Shown: positions 54,759 through 63,439, numbered from the stretch's first letter. The stretch: DNA of 64,000 nt from Methylobacterium mesophilicum (GCF_022179445.1 NZ_BPQU01000004.1:62001-126000), one strand, 5' to 3'. Notes: generated by a model from the sequence alone, not told the origin. Translations and numbers: made by a program.

Positions 54759-55193
54759 TCAGGCCGTCGGTGCGCGCACGCCGTAATAATCCTCGATCTT
54801 CCCGCGGTAGTTCGGGTCGGCGAAGGCGTCCTCGCCCGGGCCGTGGCTGGGGGCGCCGGCAAGGTTGCCCGGATCGATGTCGACCACGTAGCCGCCGAGT
54901 TCGGTGCTGTAGGTCAACGCCTTCCAGGGCAGGGGGTGGTGGTTCTCGCCAAGGCCCAGGAAGCCCCCGAAGGCCAGCACCGCGTAGGCGACCTGCCCGG
55001 TGACCTTATCCACCATGAAGTTGTACACGGCCCCGAGGTGTTTCCCCTCGCGGTCGTAGACCGCCGTGCCTTCGACCTTGTTCGAGGCGATCAGGCGGGC
55101 GGTCTCGTCGATGGCGATGCCCTCGCCGGTGGGATCGAGCTCCAGGGAGCCCGTCTTTCTCACGGGACGCTCGGTGGGCAGATCCGTCGGCAT
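54759..55193 (-). CDS. PRC-barrel domain protein (cytoplasmic)
   Basis: 144 residues from ATG 55193. A single PRC-barrel (IASNKVEGTAVYDREGKHLG, VDKVTGQVAYAVLAFGGFLGLG, PWKALTYSTELGGYVVDI) with a short tail ending YRGKIEDYYGV. No signal peptide. In this group such proteins are often part of the general stress response. Upstream, minus strand, GGAAC followed 15 bases later by CGTA resembles but does not fully match an EcfG promoter (GGAAC-N16-CGTT). Second PRC-barrel gene within 2 kb. Confidence 0.85.
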   Translation of the reverse strand: MPTDLPTERPVRKTGSLELDPTGEGIAIDETARLIASNKVEGTAVYDREGKHLGAVYNFMVDKVTGQVAYAVLAFGGFLGLGENHHPLPWKALTYSTELGGYVVDIDPGNLAGAPSHGPGEDAFADPNYRGKIEDYYGVRAPTA

Positions 55194-55278
55194 GGTGACT
55201 CCCGGGTTACGCAGACCGGGCCGGCGGTTCCTCCGGCCCTGGTCACTAAACGCCGGGGCGGGAGCGGGTTCCGGTGGC

Positions 55279-55764
55279 TCAGAGATCCGCCAGCATCCCG
55301 GCATTGGCCCGGCGCTGGTTGATCCGGTCGCGGACCGAGCGGCTAGCCAGCAGCATCTCGAAGCCGAACGCGACGAGCGCGCAGAGCGTGCACAGGATCG
55401 CGGTCCCGAACAGGCCGAACAGCAGGCTCGCCACCGTGCTGTCGCGCAGGGCGCCGACGAACAGCGTCAGCACCGAGCCGCAGGTCGCGACGCCGCCGAG
55501 CGCGGCCAGGAACACCGCCGCGTCCAGAGCCAGCGAGCGCGTATGCAGCCGGTCGAGTCGCTGGCCCAGGATGATCCGCTCGGCCTCGCCGGCCCCGGCC
55601 AGCAGCGTCGAGACGCGCTCGGCTTGGTCGGCGACCCGCGCGAGACGGGCGCCGAAGACGTTGAGCAGCGTCGCGAGGCCGGACAGCAGGAAGACCGGGC
55701 TCAGGGCCACCTGGACGACGTGGGCCGTGCTTTCCAGGGTGGTGGATGTGATGGGATCGATCAT
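55279..55764 (-). CDS. DUF2721 family membrane protein
   Basis: 161 residues from ATG 55764 (GTG 55776 possible). Three hydrophobic segments with the DUF2721 layout: VVQVALSPVFLLSGLATLLNVF, ALDAAVFLAALGGVATCGSVLTLF and LLFGLFGTAILCTLCALVAFGFEML, plus the conserved ARLARVADQAERV. Function unknown. Preceded on the same strand by a 40-residue membrane miniprotein. Confidence 0.82.
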   Translation of the reverse strand: MIDPITSTTLESTAHVVQVALSPVFLLSGLATLLNVFGARLARVADQAERVSTLLAGAGEAERIILGQRLDRLHTRSLALDAAVFLAALGGVATCGSVLTLFVGALRDSTVASLLFGLFGTAILCTLCALVAFGFEMLLASRSVRDRINQRRANAGMLADL

Positions 55765-55814
55765 GTTCGCGGGCACATGGACCCGGCGGCCCTGCGCGGC
55801 AATCCCGTGCGCGG

Positions 55815-55937
55815 TCAGACCAGCCCGCGAGGGGGTTCGAGGCCGGATGTGGCCGGCTCGGCCCGGATACCGAGGCCAAGACCGAGCACGAGCCCGGTGG
55901 CGAGCAGCAGCGCGAGCGCGAGAACCGGGGTAAACAT
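55815..55937 (-). CDS. 40-residue membrane miniprotein, hypothetical
   Basis: ATG 55937 to TGA 55815. One hydrophobic helix at the N-terminus (FTPVLALALLLATGLVLGLGLGI) and a short polar tail (RAEPATSGLEPPRGLV). It lies 50 bases upstream of the DUF2721 gene on the same strand and may be co-expressed. No homologue family recognised. Confidence 0.45.
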   Translation of the reverse strand: MFTPVLALALLLATGLVLGLGLGIRAEPATSGLEPPRGLV

Positions 55938-56088
55938 GACTGTATTTCTCGGGCCTGATCGTTAAGAGCAGGTTTCGAGCGCGCGGTTTCGGCGGAATGT
56001 TCTTCGCGGCGGTGCAGATCGGCGGCTTCCGGTGTGGATTTCCGCGCCTGCCCTGTGGATGAGGGCCCCGTGAAGGCGATTTCCCCTT

Positions 56089-56113
56089 GGAACGGCGGCG
56101 GCACCGCTTAGTT
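56089..56113 (+). promoter_or_regulatory. candidate EcfG (general stress sigma) promoter
   Basis: GGAAC (56089-56093), 16 bases, then AGTT (56110-56113) matches eight of nine positions of the alphaproteobacterial EcfG consensus GGAAC-N16-CGTT. It lies about 70 bases before the SWIB gene start. Confidence 0.4.
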
Positions 56114-56181
56114 GCTGCTATGCTGGCTCGGCCGTGGGGCGCTCATGCCCCGGCCTGCGGCCCGAGAACCGGAGGAAGTTT

Positions 56182-56553
56182 ATGGCCACGAAGACCGAGA
56201 AGGCTGCGCCGAAGGCGGCCAAGACCACGAAGGCCGACGAGCCGAAGGCCGCCAAGGCCGCGCCCGCGAAGGCTGCCAAGCCCGCCGCCACGAAGGCCGC
56301 CGGCGCGAAGCCGAACGCCCTGCAGCAGCCGCTGAAGCCGTCCGCCGAGCTCGGCGCGATCGTCGGCACGGCCGCGCTGGCCCGCGGCGAGGTGGTCAGC
56401 AAGGTGTGGGAATACATCAAGAAGCACAACCTGCAGAACCCCGAGAACAAGCGCGAGATCCTCGCCGACGACAAGCTCAAGAAGGTCTTCGGCAAGGACA
56501 AGTGCTCCATGTTCGAGATGAACAAGCATCTCGCGGCTCACCTGAAGTCTTGA
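56182..56553 (+). CDS. SWIB/MDM2 domain protein with histone-H1-like N-terminus
   Basis: 123 residues from ATG 56182, with GGAGGAAG upstream. Residues 1-50 are a Lys/Ala/Pro-rich tail of the histone H1 type (KTEKAAPKAAKTTKADEPKA). Residues 50-123 form a SWIB/MDM2 fold (LQQPLKPSAELGAIVGTAAL, VVSKVWEYIKKHNLQNPENK, FGKDKCSMFEMNKHLAAHL). SWIB domains are best known from chromatin remodellers but occur in several bacteria. A nucleoid-binding role is inferred from the basic tail. Confidence 0.88.
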   Translation: MATKTEKAAPKAAKTTKADEPKAAKAAPAKAAKPAATKAAGAKPNALQQPLKPSAELGAIVGTAALARGEVVSKVWEYIKKHNLQNPENKREILADDKLKKVFGKDKCSMFEMNKHLAAHLKS

Positions 56554-56651
56554 TCGTCTAAGCCCGCGTCCGGCGCCTCAGCCGGACCGGTGACTCTCGA
56601 TCGAACGGGGCCCGACGGCCCCGAGCCGACGACCGTTTCGATCGAAGCGGT

Positions 56652-57449
56652 CTACGCGAGACCTTGCAGGACACCGCCATCCACCCGCAGCGCAGCGCCC
56701 GTCGTGGCGCTCGCTGCCGGGCTGCAGAGGTAGGCGACCAGGTTCGCAACCTCCTCCACCGTCGCGAGACGCTTGATCAGCGACGACGGGCGATGCTCGG
56801 CCACGAAGGCCCGGCCCATCGCGTCGAGGTCGGCATCGGCCGCCCCTCCCGCCATCTGCTTCATGAACTCGGCGACGCCCTCCGACAGGGTCGGCCCGGG
56901 GAGCACGCTGTTGACCGTCACGCCGGTGCCGGCCACCGTCTGGGCGAGGCCGCGTGAGATCGCGAGCTGCGCGGTCTTCGTCATCCCGTAATGGACCATC
57001 TCGGTGGGCGTGTTGATGCCGGACTCGCTCGAGATGAAGATCACGCGGCCCCAGCCGCGCTCCGCCATGGCCGGGGCGTAGGCACGGGACAGGCGCACGC
57101 CGCTCATCACGTTCACGTCGTAGAAGCGCTGCCAGTCCGCGTCCGGGATCTCGAAGAACGGCTTCGGCTCGAAGATCCCGGTGTTGTTGACCAGGATGTC
57201 GACCACGGGCAGCCCCCGGACGAGAGCATCGACCCCTTCGGCGGTGGCCACGTCGCCCGGTGCCGCGAAGGCGCGGCCGGCCTTGGTCTCGCCGCGCAGC
57301 TTGGTCAGCGCCGCCTCGACCCGCTCGGCGGTGCGGCCGTTGACGCCGACCTCCGCGCCGAGGTCGCAGAGCTCCTTGGCGATGGCGTAGCCGATGCCGC
57401 CGGTCGAGCCGGTGACGAGGGCCTTCTTGCCGGTGAGGTCGAGGTCCAT
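56652..57449 (-). CDS. short-chain dehydrogenase/reductase
   Basis: 265 residues from ATG 57449. Classical SDR: TGSTGGIG (cofactor), NNTGIFE, catalytic Ser in ISSESGI, and Tyr-x-x-x-Lys in YGMTK. An Asn-Gly-Arg after the second strand (VGVNGRTAERV) suggests NADP(H). Substrate unknown; the sequence resembles the 3-oxoacyl reductase-like/oxidoreductase subgroup. It lies 84 bases from the DHA2 carrier stop on the same strand. Confidence 0.9.
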   Translation of the reverse strand: MDLDLTGKKALVTGSTGGIGYAIAKELCDLGAEVGVNGRTAERVEAALTKLRGETKAGRAFAAPGDVATAEGVDALVRGLPVVDILVNNTGIFEPKPFFEIPDADWQRFYDVNVMSGVRLSRAYAPAMAERGWGRVIFISSESGINTPTEMVHYGMTKTAQLAISRGLAQTVAGTGVTVNSVLPGPTLSEGVAEFMKQMAGGAADADLDAMGRAFVAEHRPSSLIKRLATVEEVANLVAYLCSPAASATTGAALRVDGGVLQGLA

Positions 57450-57533
57450 GGGCGGAGACTCCGGGGCTTGGAACACGGGTTGTGGATATCGGCCCAACGC
57501 GCGCCAGGCCGGTCGGTGGCATACCGGGCTCGC

Positions 57534-58928
57534 CTAACCGCCCTTACCCCGCCGCAGGACGCTGGCGCAGCCGCCGATCGCGGCGAGCGCCACCGCGCAG
57601 GAGAGCGAGAGGGTAACGGCCCGTTCGGCGCCGAGCCCGTGGGTCAGCCCGAAGATCACCGCCACGAGGGCGGCGCCGAGCGATTGCCCGGTGAGGCGGG
57701 CCGTCGACTGCATGCCGCTTGCTCCGCCGGCGCGCTCCCGCGGCGCCGAGGTGACGATCACCTTGTTGTTGGGCGACTGGAACAGGCCGAAGCCGAGCCC
57801 GCACAGGGTCAGGCGCCAGACGATGTCGAGGGTGGCGGGCGCCTCGGGCAACAGCGTCATGCAGACGAGGCCGGCCGCCAGCATGGCGAGGCCGATGCCG
57901 CCCAGCAGACCGGGCGGGTAGCGGTCGGCCAGGCGCCCCGAGATCGGCGCCATCGCGGCCACCGCGATCGGCCAGGGGGTGAGCAGGAATCCGGTCTGGG
58001 TGCTGGAGAGGTGCAGCACGTCCTGGAAGTAGAACGGCAGCGCCACGTAGGACACCATCTGGGCGCAGAAGGAGGCCACCGATGTCGCCATCGACAGGGC
58101 GAAGGCGGGGATCCGCAGGAGGTCCACCGGCAGCAGCGGGGCGGGCAGCCGGATCTGGCGCCGCACGAACACGGTGCCGATCACCAGGGCGCCGACGAGT
58201 TCGGCGACGGCGATCGCTTGGCCCTCGGGGTCGCCGAGCCCGTCGATGCCGATGATCAGCAGGCCGAAGGTCAGCGCGTTGAGCACGGCGCTCACCAGGT
58301 CGAAGCGCCGCCCGCTCGCGGGGGTCGCCGGCAGGGTGCGCGTGGCCACCGCCAGGGCGAGCAGCCCCACCGGGACGTTGACCAGGAACAGCCAGGGCCA
58401 GCTCGCCACCGACAGGATCGCGGCCGCCACGGTCGGCCCCGCCGCCGAGGCCACCGCCACCACCAGGGCGACGTTGGCGACCCCCTGGCCGATCATCCGG
58501 TGCGGATAGATGAACCGCACGAAGCCGATGTTGACGCTCATGATCGCCGCGGCGCCGAGCCCCTGGACGATGCGCCCCGCAATCAGCAAGGGCAGGCTCG
58601 GCGCCAGCGCGCAGGCCAGCGACGCCGCGACGAACACCGCGAGCCCCGGCAGGTAGACCCGGCGGAAGCCGAAGATGTCGCCAAGCGATGCGAAGGGCAG
58701 GAGGCTCGCCGTCACGGCGATCTGGTAGGCGTTGACCACGAAGATCGCGTCGGCGGGCTTCACCGCCAGGTCCTTCGCCATCACGGGCAGGGCCACGTTG
58801 ACGATCGCCCCGTCGAGGACCGCCATGGTCATGGCCAGCCCGATCGCCGCCATCGCCAGGACGCGCTCCCGCGGCGGCAGGCCGTCGTGCTGGGTGGGGA
58901 CGCCTGTACCGGCCGGGACCTGCGCCAT
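57534..58928 (-). CDS. MFS transporter, DHA2 (EmrB/QacA) family, 14 helices
   Basis: 464 residues with 14 hydrophobic segments. Motif near helix 1 AMTMAVLDGAIVNVALP (the D1 signature LDxTxVNVALP), loop 2-3 GDIFGFRRVYLPGL, and motif C VAVASAAGPTVAAAIL. Proton-driven multidrug or small-molecule efflux. No adjacent periplasmic adaptor (EmrA). Confidence 0.9.
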   Translation of the reverse strand: MAQVPAGTGVPTQHDGLPPRERVLAMAAIGLAMTMAVLDGAIVNVALPVMAKDLAVKPADAIFVVNAYQIAVTASLLPFASLGDIFGFRRVYLPGLAVFVAASLACALAPSLPLLIAGRIVQGLGAAAIMSVNIGFVRFIYPHRMIGQGVANVALVVAVASAAGPTVAAAILSVASWPWLFLVNVPVGLLALAVATRTLPATPASGRRFDLVSAVLNALTFGLLIIGIDGLGDPEGQAIAVAELVGALVIGTVFVRRQIRLPAPLLPVDLLRIPAFALSMATSVASFCAQMVSYVALPFYFQDVLHLSSTQTGFLLTPWPIAVAAMAPISGRLADRYPPGLLGGIGLAMLAAGLVCMTLLPEAPATLDIVWRLTLCGLGFGLFQSPNNKVIVTSAPRERAGGASGMQSTARLTGQSLGAALVAVIFGLTHGLGAERAVTLSLSCAVALAAIGGCASVLRRGKGG

Positions 58929-59098
58929 GCGCGCGCTCCTGCGGCGTCCCGGAGGGCCGGCGACGTCGGTTGCGGGGGGAGACCCGGGCGCGGATGCACC
59001 GCGGATGCCGGTTCCCTCTCGCGCAGCCGCGGCACAGCGTCGAGGGCCGTGGTGTGTCCTATGTCACGGCGCGGCGGGATTATTCGCCCGGCTATGCA

Positions 59099-60445
59099 TC
59101 AGGCGAGCATGTAGGTCAGGAGCGAGCGCAGCTGCGCGGGCTTGATCGGTTTGCGCAGCAACTCCGCGCCGGACCGCGCAACCTTCGCCTCGACCTCGCG
59201 AGAATGGTCGGCGGTTGTGACGATCACCGGCAGCGCCTCGCCGTAGAGGTCATTCAGGTACGCGGCGACGTCGAGCCCGCAGGCATCGTCGTCGAGGTGG
59301 TAGTCGAGGACCAGGATGTCGGGCCGCGGGGCTCCGGCCTGCATGGCGGCGCGGACCCCGGCCAAATCCCGGAAGGTCGAGACCCGGGCGTCCCAGTTCT
59401 GCAGCAGGCGCGCCAGGGCGTCGGCCGTCGCGGCGTCGTTCTCCACCGCCAGGACGTGGGCGCCGGACAGGCGGGTCAGCACGGGGGCCGGCAGCGCGAT
59501 GGCGGCCGGGATCGGACTCAGCGGCAGGCCCAGGGTCACCCGGGTGCCGTGGCCGGGCCGCGAGGCCAGGGTCAAAGGATGATCCAGCGCCTGGGCCATG
59601 CGCCGCACGATGGACAGGCCGAGGCCGAGGCCCGGCTCCTCCGCGGCGCCGGTCCGGGCGCCGCCCCGGAAGAACTCCTCGAAGACCAGGTCGTGCTCCT
59701 CGGCGGCGATGCCGCAGCCGGTATCGAACACGTCCACCCGGACCCCGCCGCCGGCGCGCCGCGCCGCGAGCACGATGCCGCCCGCGCCGGTGTAGCGGAT
59801 GGCGTTGGAGACCAGGTTCTGGACGATGCGCTGGAGCAGCATCACGTCGCTCGTGACCGTGAGGTCCGGGCAGCGCACGGCGAGCCGCAGGCCCTTGCGC
59901 TCGGCGAACGGCTTGAAGCTCCCCGCCAGCTCGGCGAGCAGGTCGGGCAGGAAGACCGGCTGCAACTGCGGCCGGACGATGCCGGCATCGAGCTTGGAGA
60001 TGTCCAGGAGCGTCTTGATCAGGTCCTCGATCGTCTGGAGGCCCCGCTCCACCCGGCCCGCAATGGTGCGCGCCTCGGGCGGCAGCGGCAGGTCGTCCAG
60101 CGCCGAGATCGAGAGGCGCGCGGCGTTCACGGGCTGCAGCAGATCGTGGCTCGCCGCCGCCAGGAACCGCGTCTTCGAGCGGTTGGCGGTCTCGGCCTCC
60201 TCCTTGGCCGCCGCCAGGGCTTCGTTCGAGCGCTCCAGGCGGTGCATCAGTCCGGTCAACTCCTCGGTACGGGTGCGGACGCGGCCCTCCAGCATGATCG
60301 CGGTCTGGAACAACGAGTAGGCGCTGCCGCGCTGATCCATGCTGCGCTCGACATGGGACATCAGCGCGGCGTTGATCCGCTCCAGCTTCTCGATCCGCCG
60401 GCGCAGGGAGGCGTCGGTCTCGAGCCCGCTCGGGTGAAGGGTCAT
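59099..60445 (-). CDS. hybrid sensor histidine kinase (NahK-like)
   Basis: 448 residues from ATG 60445, overlapping the FIST gene stop by four bases (ATGA). No membrane segments or PAS domain; an N-terminal coiled coil (about 10-80) leads to HisKA (AAASHDLLQPVNAARLSISAL), ATPase (NLVSNAIRYTG, GLGLGLSIVRR) and a receiver domain (ILVLDYHLDDD). The HDLLQP(V/L)NAARL core is the form of NahK and related kinases. It gets its signal from the co-expressed FIST protein, as NahK does from NosP. Confidence 0.88.
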   Translation of the reverse strand: MTLHPSGLETDASLRRRIEKLERINAALMSHVERSMDQRGSAYSLFQTAIMLEGRVRTRTEELTGLMHRLERSNEALAAAKEEAETANRSKTRFLAAASHDLLQPVNAARLSISALDDLPLPPEARTIAGRVERGLQTIEDLIKTLLDISKLDAGIVRPQLQPVFLPDLLAELAGSFKPFAERKGLRLAVRCPDLTVTSDVMLLQRIVQNLVSNAIRYTGAGGIVLAARRAGGGVRVDVFDTGCGIAAEEHDLVFEEFFRGGARTGAAEEPGLGLGLSIVRRMAQALDHPLTLASRPGHGTRVTLGLPLSPIPAAIALPAPVLTRLSGAHVLAVENDAATADALARLLQNWDARVSTFRDLAGVRAAMQAGAPRPDILVLDYHLDDDACGLDVAAYLNDLYGEALPVIVTTADHSREVEAKVARSGAELLRKPIKPAQLRSLLTYMLA

Positions 60446-61683
60446 GATCCGGCCGGAACGGGCGGGTCGCCGGGCTCCGTGCCCCCGGTAAGCCCCTTGC
60501 CGATCGCGATGCCCGTGAAGGTCTGGTTGAGGTGCATCGCCCGGTACTGCTCGCCGAAGGTCTCGAAGCCGACGACGTTGTAGCGGCGGTACAGGTCGGC
60601 GATGCCGTGGCCCACCTGCCGGCTCTCGGCATCGAGCCGGCGCAGGACGCATTCGAAGCCGATGATCAGGTCTACGCCGCCCAAAGCCGTGTCGAGGCGG
60701 GCCAACTCGGTCCGGGTGGAGGCCACGATGTCGCGCGGCTCGGCCAGCGTCAGCACCACGCCCTCGTCGATGGCGCAGAAGAAGCTCAGCGAGCCGTCCT
60801 CGTTCATGCGGCGGATCGAGCGGCAGAAATACTCGCCGCCGACCTTCACGGCGAGCGGGTAGGCGGCAAAGCTCATCGGCGACAGGCCCTCGGGGTCGAG
60901 GCCGATCGCCATGGCGTATTCCCGCGCCGCCGGCTCGGCGTTGAGTTCGTGGATCGTGCGCCGCTCGCTGTCCGAGGCGGTGACCACGAACTTGGTCCCG
61001 GTCGGCTCGAAATTGTCGCTCTTGAAGATCTCGAACGGGAAATCGGTCTCGACCAGCACCAGCACCGCCGCGTTACGGTGGATCCGGCCGCCATGCAGCA
61101 GTACCGCGTCCCGGAAGCGCAGGTCGTCGCCCGCCGAACCGCCGACGATCGGGATTCCGTCGAGCGCCCACGCGATGGCCGAGACCACCGTCTCCTCCGC
61201 GTTGGCCAGCCCATCGATCAGCGACAGCGCGAAGCGGCGATGATCGATCGCCGGCGCCTCAGCTTCGCGGGATGACACCATCGGGTCCAGGGTCCGGCGC
61301 AGGGCGCGCACGGCCGAGGCGGTGCGCTCGACATCGAGGTGGTCGATGGCGTCGAGCACGGTCGAGACGATGCGGAAGCGCTCGAACGGGAAGGCGATTA
61401 CGACGAGGCCGCGATCGAGGCCGCCCGCCGGAGCGATGCCCCCCGACATCGAGCAGCCCGCGACGGGGACGCCGGGGAACTGCTTCTCCATGGCGTTAGC
61501 CAGGATCTCGGGGTCGTAATCGTGCGAGAAGAAGGCGACGATCTGGGACAGGGCCGGGGTACCGATCGCCCGCGCGATCGCGGAGACGGCGTCGGAGGCC
61601 GCGACGGCCTCCGTCCAGGCCGTCCAGATACCGCACGCATGGCGGCGCACTCCGGTCCCTTGAACCACGTTCCACCCCCTCAC
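60442..61683 (-). CDS. FIST-domain sensory protein (NosP-like)
   Basis: 413 residues from GTG 61683 (GTG 61668 also possible). FIST_N (AFFSHDYDPEILANAMEKQFPGVPVAGCSMSGGI, and AIAWALDGIPIVGGSAGDD) and FIST_C (SFAAYPLAVKVGGEYFCRSIRR, ... GFECVLRRLDAESRQ ... GFETFGEQYRAMHLNQTF). NosP members bind heme and nitric oxide and control a kinase encoded next to them, as here. Whether this protein binds heme cannot be told from sequence alone. Confidence 0.88.
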   Translation of the reverse strand: MRGWNVVQGTGVRRHACGIWTAWTEAVAASDAVSAIARAIGTPALSQIVAFFSHDYDPEILANAMEKQFPGVPVAGCSMSGGIAPAGGLDRGLVVIAFPFERFRIVSTVLDAIDHLDVERTASAVRALRRTLDPMVSSREAEAPAIDHRRFALSLIDGLANAEETVVSAIAWALDGIPIVGGSAGDDLRFRDAVLLHGGRIHRNAAVLVLVETDFPFEIFKSDNFEPTGTKFVVTASDSERRTIHELNAEPAAREYAMAIGLDPEGLSPMSFAAYPLAVKVGGEYFCRSIRRMNEDGSLSFFCAIDEGVVLTLAEPRDIVASTRTELARLDTALGGVDLIIGFECVLRRLDAESRQVGHGIADLYRRYNVVGFETFGEQYRAMHLNQTFTGIAIGKGLTGGTEPGDPPVPAGS

Positions 61684-61815
61684 ACCCCCTCGGCGAGCTT
61701 TGCCCTCGCTCTTCAGTGTCTTGCGCGGAGTATGTCGTGCACAACCGACCGGCGCAACGGGGCGTCGCGCCGTCGATTTCGGAGGCTGCGCGCCCGCGCG
61801 GAAACGCGGCGGCGC

Positions 61816-62397
61816 TCACTTCATGCAGACGTCTTCCGCCTTCGTGAAGGCGGCGGGTTTCGCCTCGTGGTCGGCCGGGCGGTTGCGTCCGACCACGCCA
61901 TCCGCGCGGGCGCGCAGATACGTGTAGATGTCCGGCATGTAGCACATGACGTTCCGGTTATCCCCGAATGCCGGCATGACCAGCTCCTGCGAGGCGTTCA
62001 CGTCCTTCTTGCCGCCGGTGATGATGCCGGCGAAGTGCGCGTAGTCCATGCCCTTGAGCGCATCGACCAGGGAGGGCGCGTAGGTGGACCCCATGCCGTC
62101 CGGGCCGTGGCAGACGATGCAGTTGGCGTTGTACCGCAGGTACCCGGACATCGTGTACCAATCGATTTTCTTGCCGCCGTCGGTGACGTGGTAGGTCGGA
62201 TCGCCGTTCTTGTCGGTGTACTGGCCGTCCTGGACCTTGGCCGGCTGCGTCGGGCCATCGCTCTTGAGATCGCCGGGACTCGTCTGCGGGGGCGATGGGG
62301 TGTCCGGGGTCGCGGCCGAGGCCGGGTCCGCCACCAGGGTTCCGATCACGAGCCCTGCGACTGCGAGCGCCGCGAGCGCATCCGTTGTGCACCGCAT
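61816..62397 (-). CDS. methanol-metabolism-related c-type cytochrome
   Basis: 193 residues from ATG 62397 with GGAGG six bases upstream. Signal peptide ending ASAATP, mature protein with one heme site CIVCH (Cys93, Cys96, His97). Distal Met is in VMPAFGDN, with further Cys in NVMCYMP and the C-terminal DVCMK. The DWYTMSGYLRYNANCIVCHG and GSTYAPSLVDALKG pattern matches the four-cysteine methanol-metabolism cytochrome family, which serves PQQ alcohol dehydrogenases. No dehydrogenase is adjacent. Confidence 0.85.
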   Translation of the reverse strand: MRCTTDALAALAVAGLVIGTLVADPASAATPDTPSPPQTSPGDLKSDGPTQPAKVQDGQYTDKNGDPTYHVTDGGKKIDWYTMSGYLRYNANCIVCHGPDGMGSTYAPSLVDALKGMDYAHFAGIITGGKKDVNASQELVMPAFGDNRNVMCYMPDIYTYLRARADGVVGRNRPADHEAKPAAFTKAEDVCMK

Positions 62398-62573
62398 GTC
62401 GTTCCTCCAGCCGCCCAAGCGTTCTGATCCTTCAGGTGGCGGCGGTGGACAACGGCGCTCACGGCTCGCGAATGCCGTTGGAGATCTTCACGTTTTCGCG
62501 CGGGTCTCGGCCACCCGACGGCACGGGTGCCACAGGTCTGGGAATTCCTACGTCATCCGCGTTGCGCACAGCA

Positions 62574-62588
62574 TTAACCTTTTGTTAA
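62574..62588. promoter_or_regulatory. CtrA box 1
   Basis: TTAA-CCTTTTG-TTAA, an exact match to the CtrA consensus TTAA-N7-TTAA, 71 bases before the transglutaminase-like gene start at 62660. Confidence 0.65.
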
Positions 62589-62628
62589 TCCGCCGATTGC
62601 CGCCGGCCCCCCGGCGTGAGAGCTTTCG

Positions 62629-62643
62629 TTAACGAGAGCTTAA
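62629..62643. promoter_or_regulatory. CtrA box 2
   Basis: TTAA-CGAGAGC-TTAA, a second exact match, 40 bases downstream of box 1 and 16 bases before the ATG at 62660. Placement over the likely transcription start suggests direct control, possibly repression. Confidence 0.65.
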
Positions 62644-62659
62644 CGGTTGGGTCACGGCG

Positions 62660-63352
62660 ATGCGGTTCGCGGGTTCCATGGTGCAGGGTTCGGTTCCCAG
62701 CTCTGCGCTGCGTCGGGTGGCTCGCAGCCGTCGCGTGCTGGCCGGCTTCGCCTGGGCCGCCCTGTGCTTCGCCGGCCTCGGCGCCGGGACGGTGCAGGCC
62801 CAGACCTTCGCCAGCCTGCCGTCCCCGCAGATCGGGGCCGAGCCCCAGGGCGCGGCGCGGCCGATCGCGGCCTGGGTGACGTTCTGCCAGTCCTACGCGG
62901 CGGAATGCGCCGTGGACCGCAGCGAGCCGGCGCGGATCACCCTGACCCCGGCGGTCTGGGCCACCATCGTCTCGGTCAACCGCCGGGTGAACAAGTCGGT
63001 CGAGCCGAAGACCGACATGGAGCATCTCCACGTCGCCGACCGCTGGGACCTGGCCGAGGACGGCATCGGCGATTGCGAGGACTTCCAGCTGCTCAAGCGC
63101 CACCTGTTGGCCGACGCCGGCCTGTCCCGCCGGGCGATGCGCATGACCGTGGTGATCGACGAGAAGGGCGAGGGCCACGCCGTGCTGACCCTGATCACCG
63201 ACCGCGGCGACCTGGTCCTCGACAACAAGACCAACGCGATCGTGCCGTGGCACAAGACCGGCTACGTGTTCATCAAGCGCGAGAGCCAGGACGCCACCGC
63301 GTGGGTCTCGCTCGGCGGCGTCACCTCGCCGGTCACCACCGCCAACCGCTGA
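62660..63352 (+). CDS. bacterial transglutaminase-like cysteine peptidase (BTLCP)
   Basis: 230 residues with a hydrophobic export segment (VLAGFAWAALCFAGLGAGTVQA). The catalytic triad appears as Cys in IGDCEDFQLLKR, His in GEGHAVLT and Asp in LVLDNKTN. The family is periplasmic; roles in adhesin processing (LapG-like) are known for some members. No lapD or adhesin gene is in the window. Two exact CtrA boxes precede it. Confidence 0.88.
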   Translation: MRFAGSMVQGSVPSSALRRVARSRRVLAGFAWAALCFAGLGAGTVQAQTFASLPSPQIGAEPQGAARPIAAWVTFCQSYAAECAVDRSEPARITLTPAVWATIVSVNRRVNKSVEPKTDMEHLHVADRWDLAEDGIGDCEDFQLLKRHLLADAGLSRRAMRMTVVIDEKGEGHAVLTLITDRGDLVLDNKTNAIVPWHKTGYVFIKRESQDATAWVSLGGVTSPVTTANR

Positions 63353-63424
63353 TCAGGGCGGTTCTCTGCACCGCGTCGGCCCATTCACAGGACGCGTCCG
63401 GACAGCCGGATTTCCATCCCGACC

Positions 63425-63439
63425 TTAAGCTTTCACTAA
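63425..63439. promoter_or_regulatory. near-consensus CtrA box
   Basis: TTAA-GCTTTCA-CTAA matches seven of eight CtrA positions, 42 bases before the start of the small exported protein at 63482. Confidence 0.4.
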
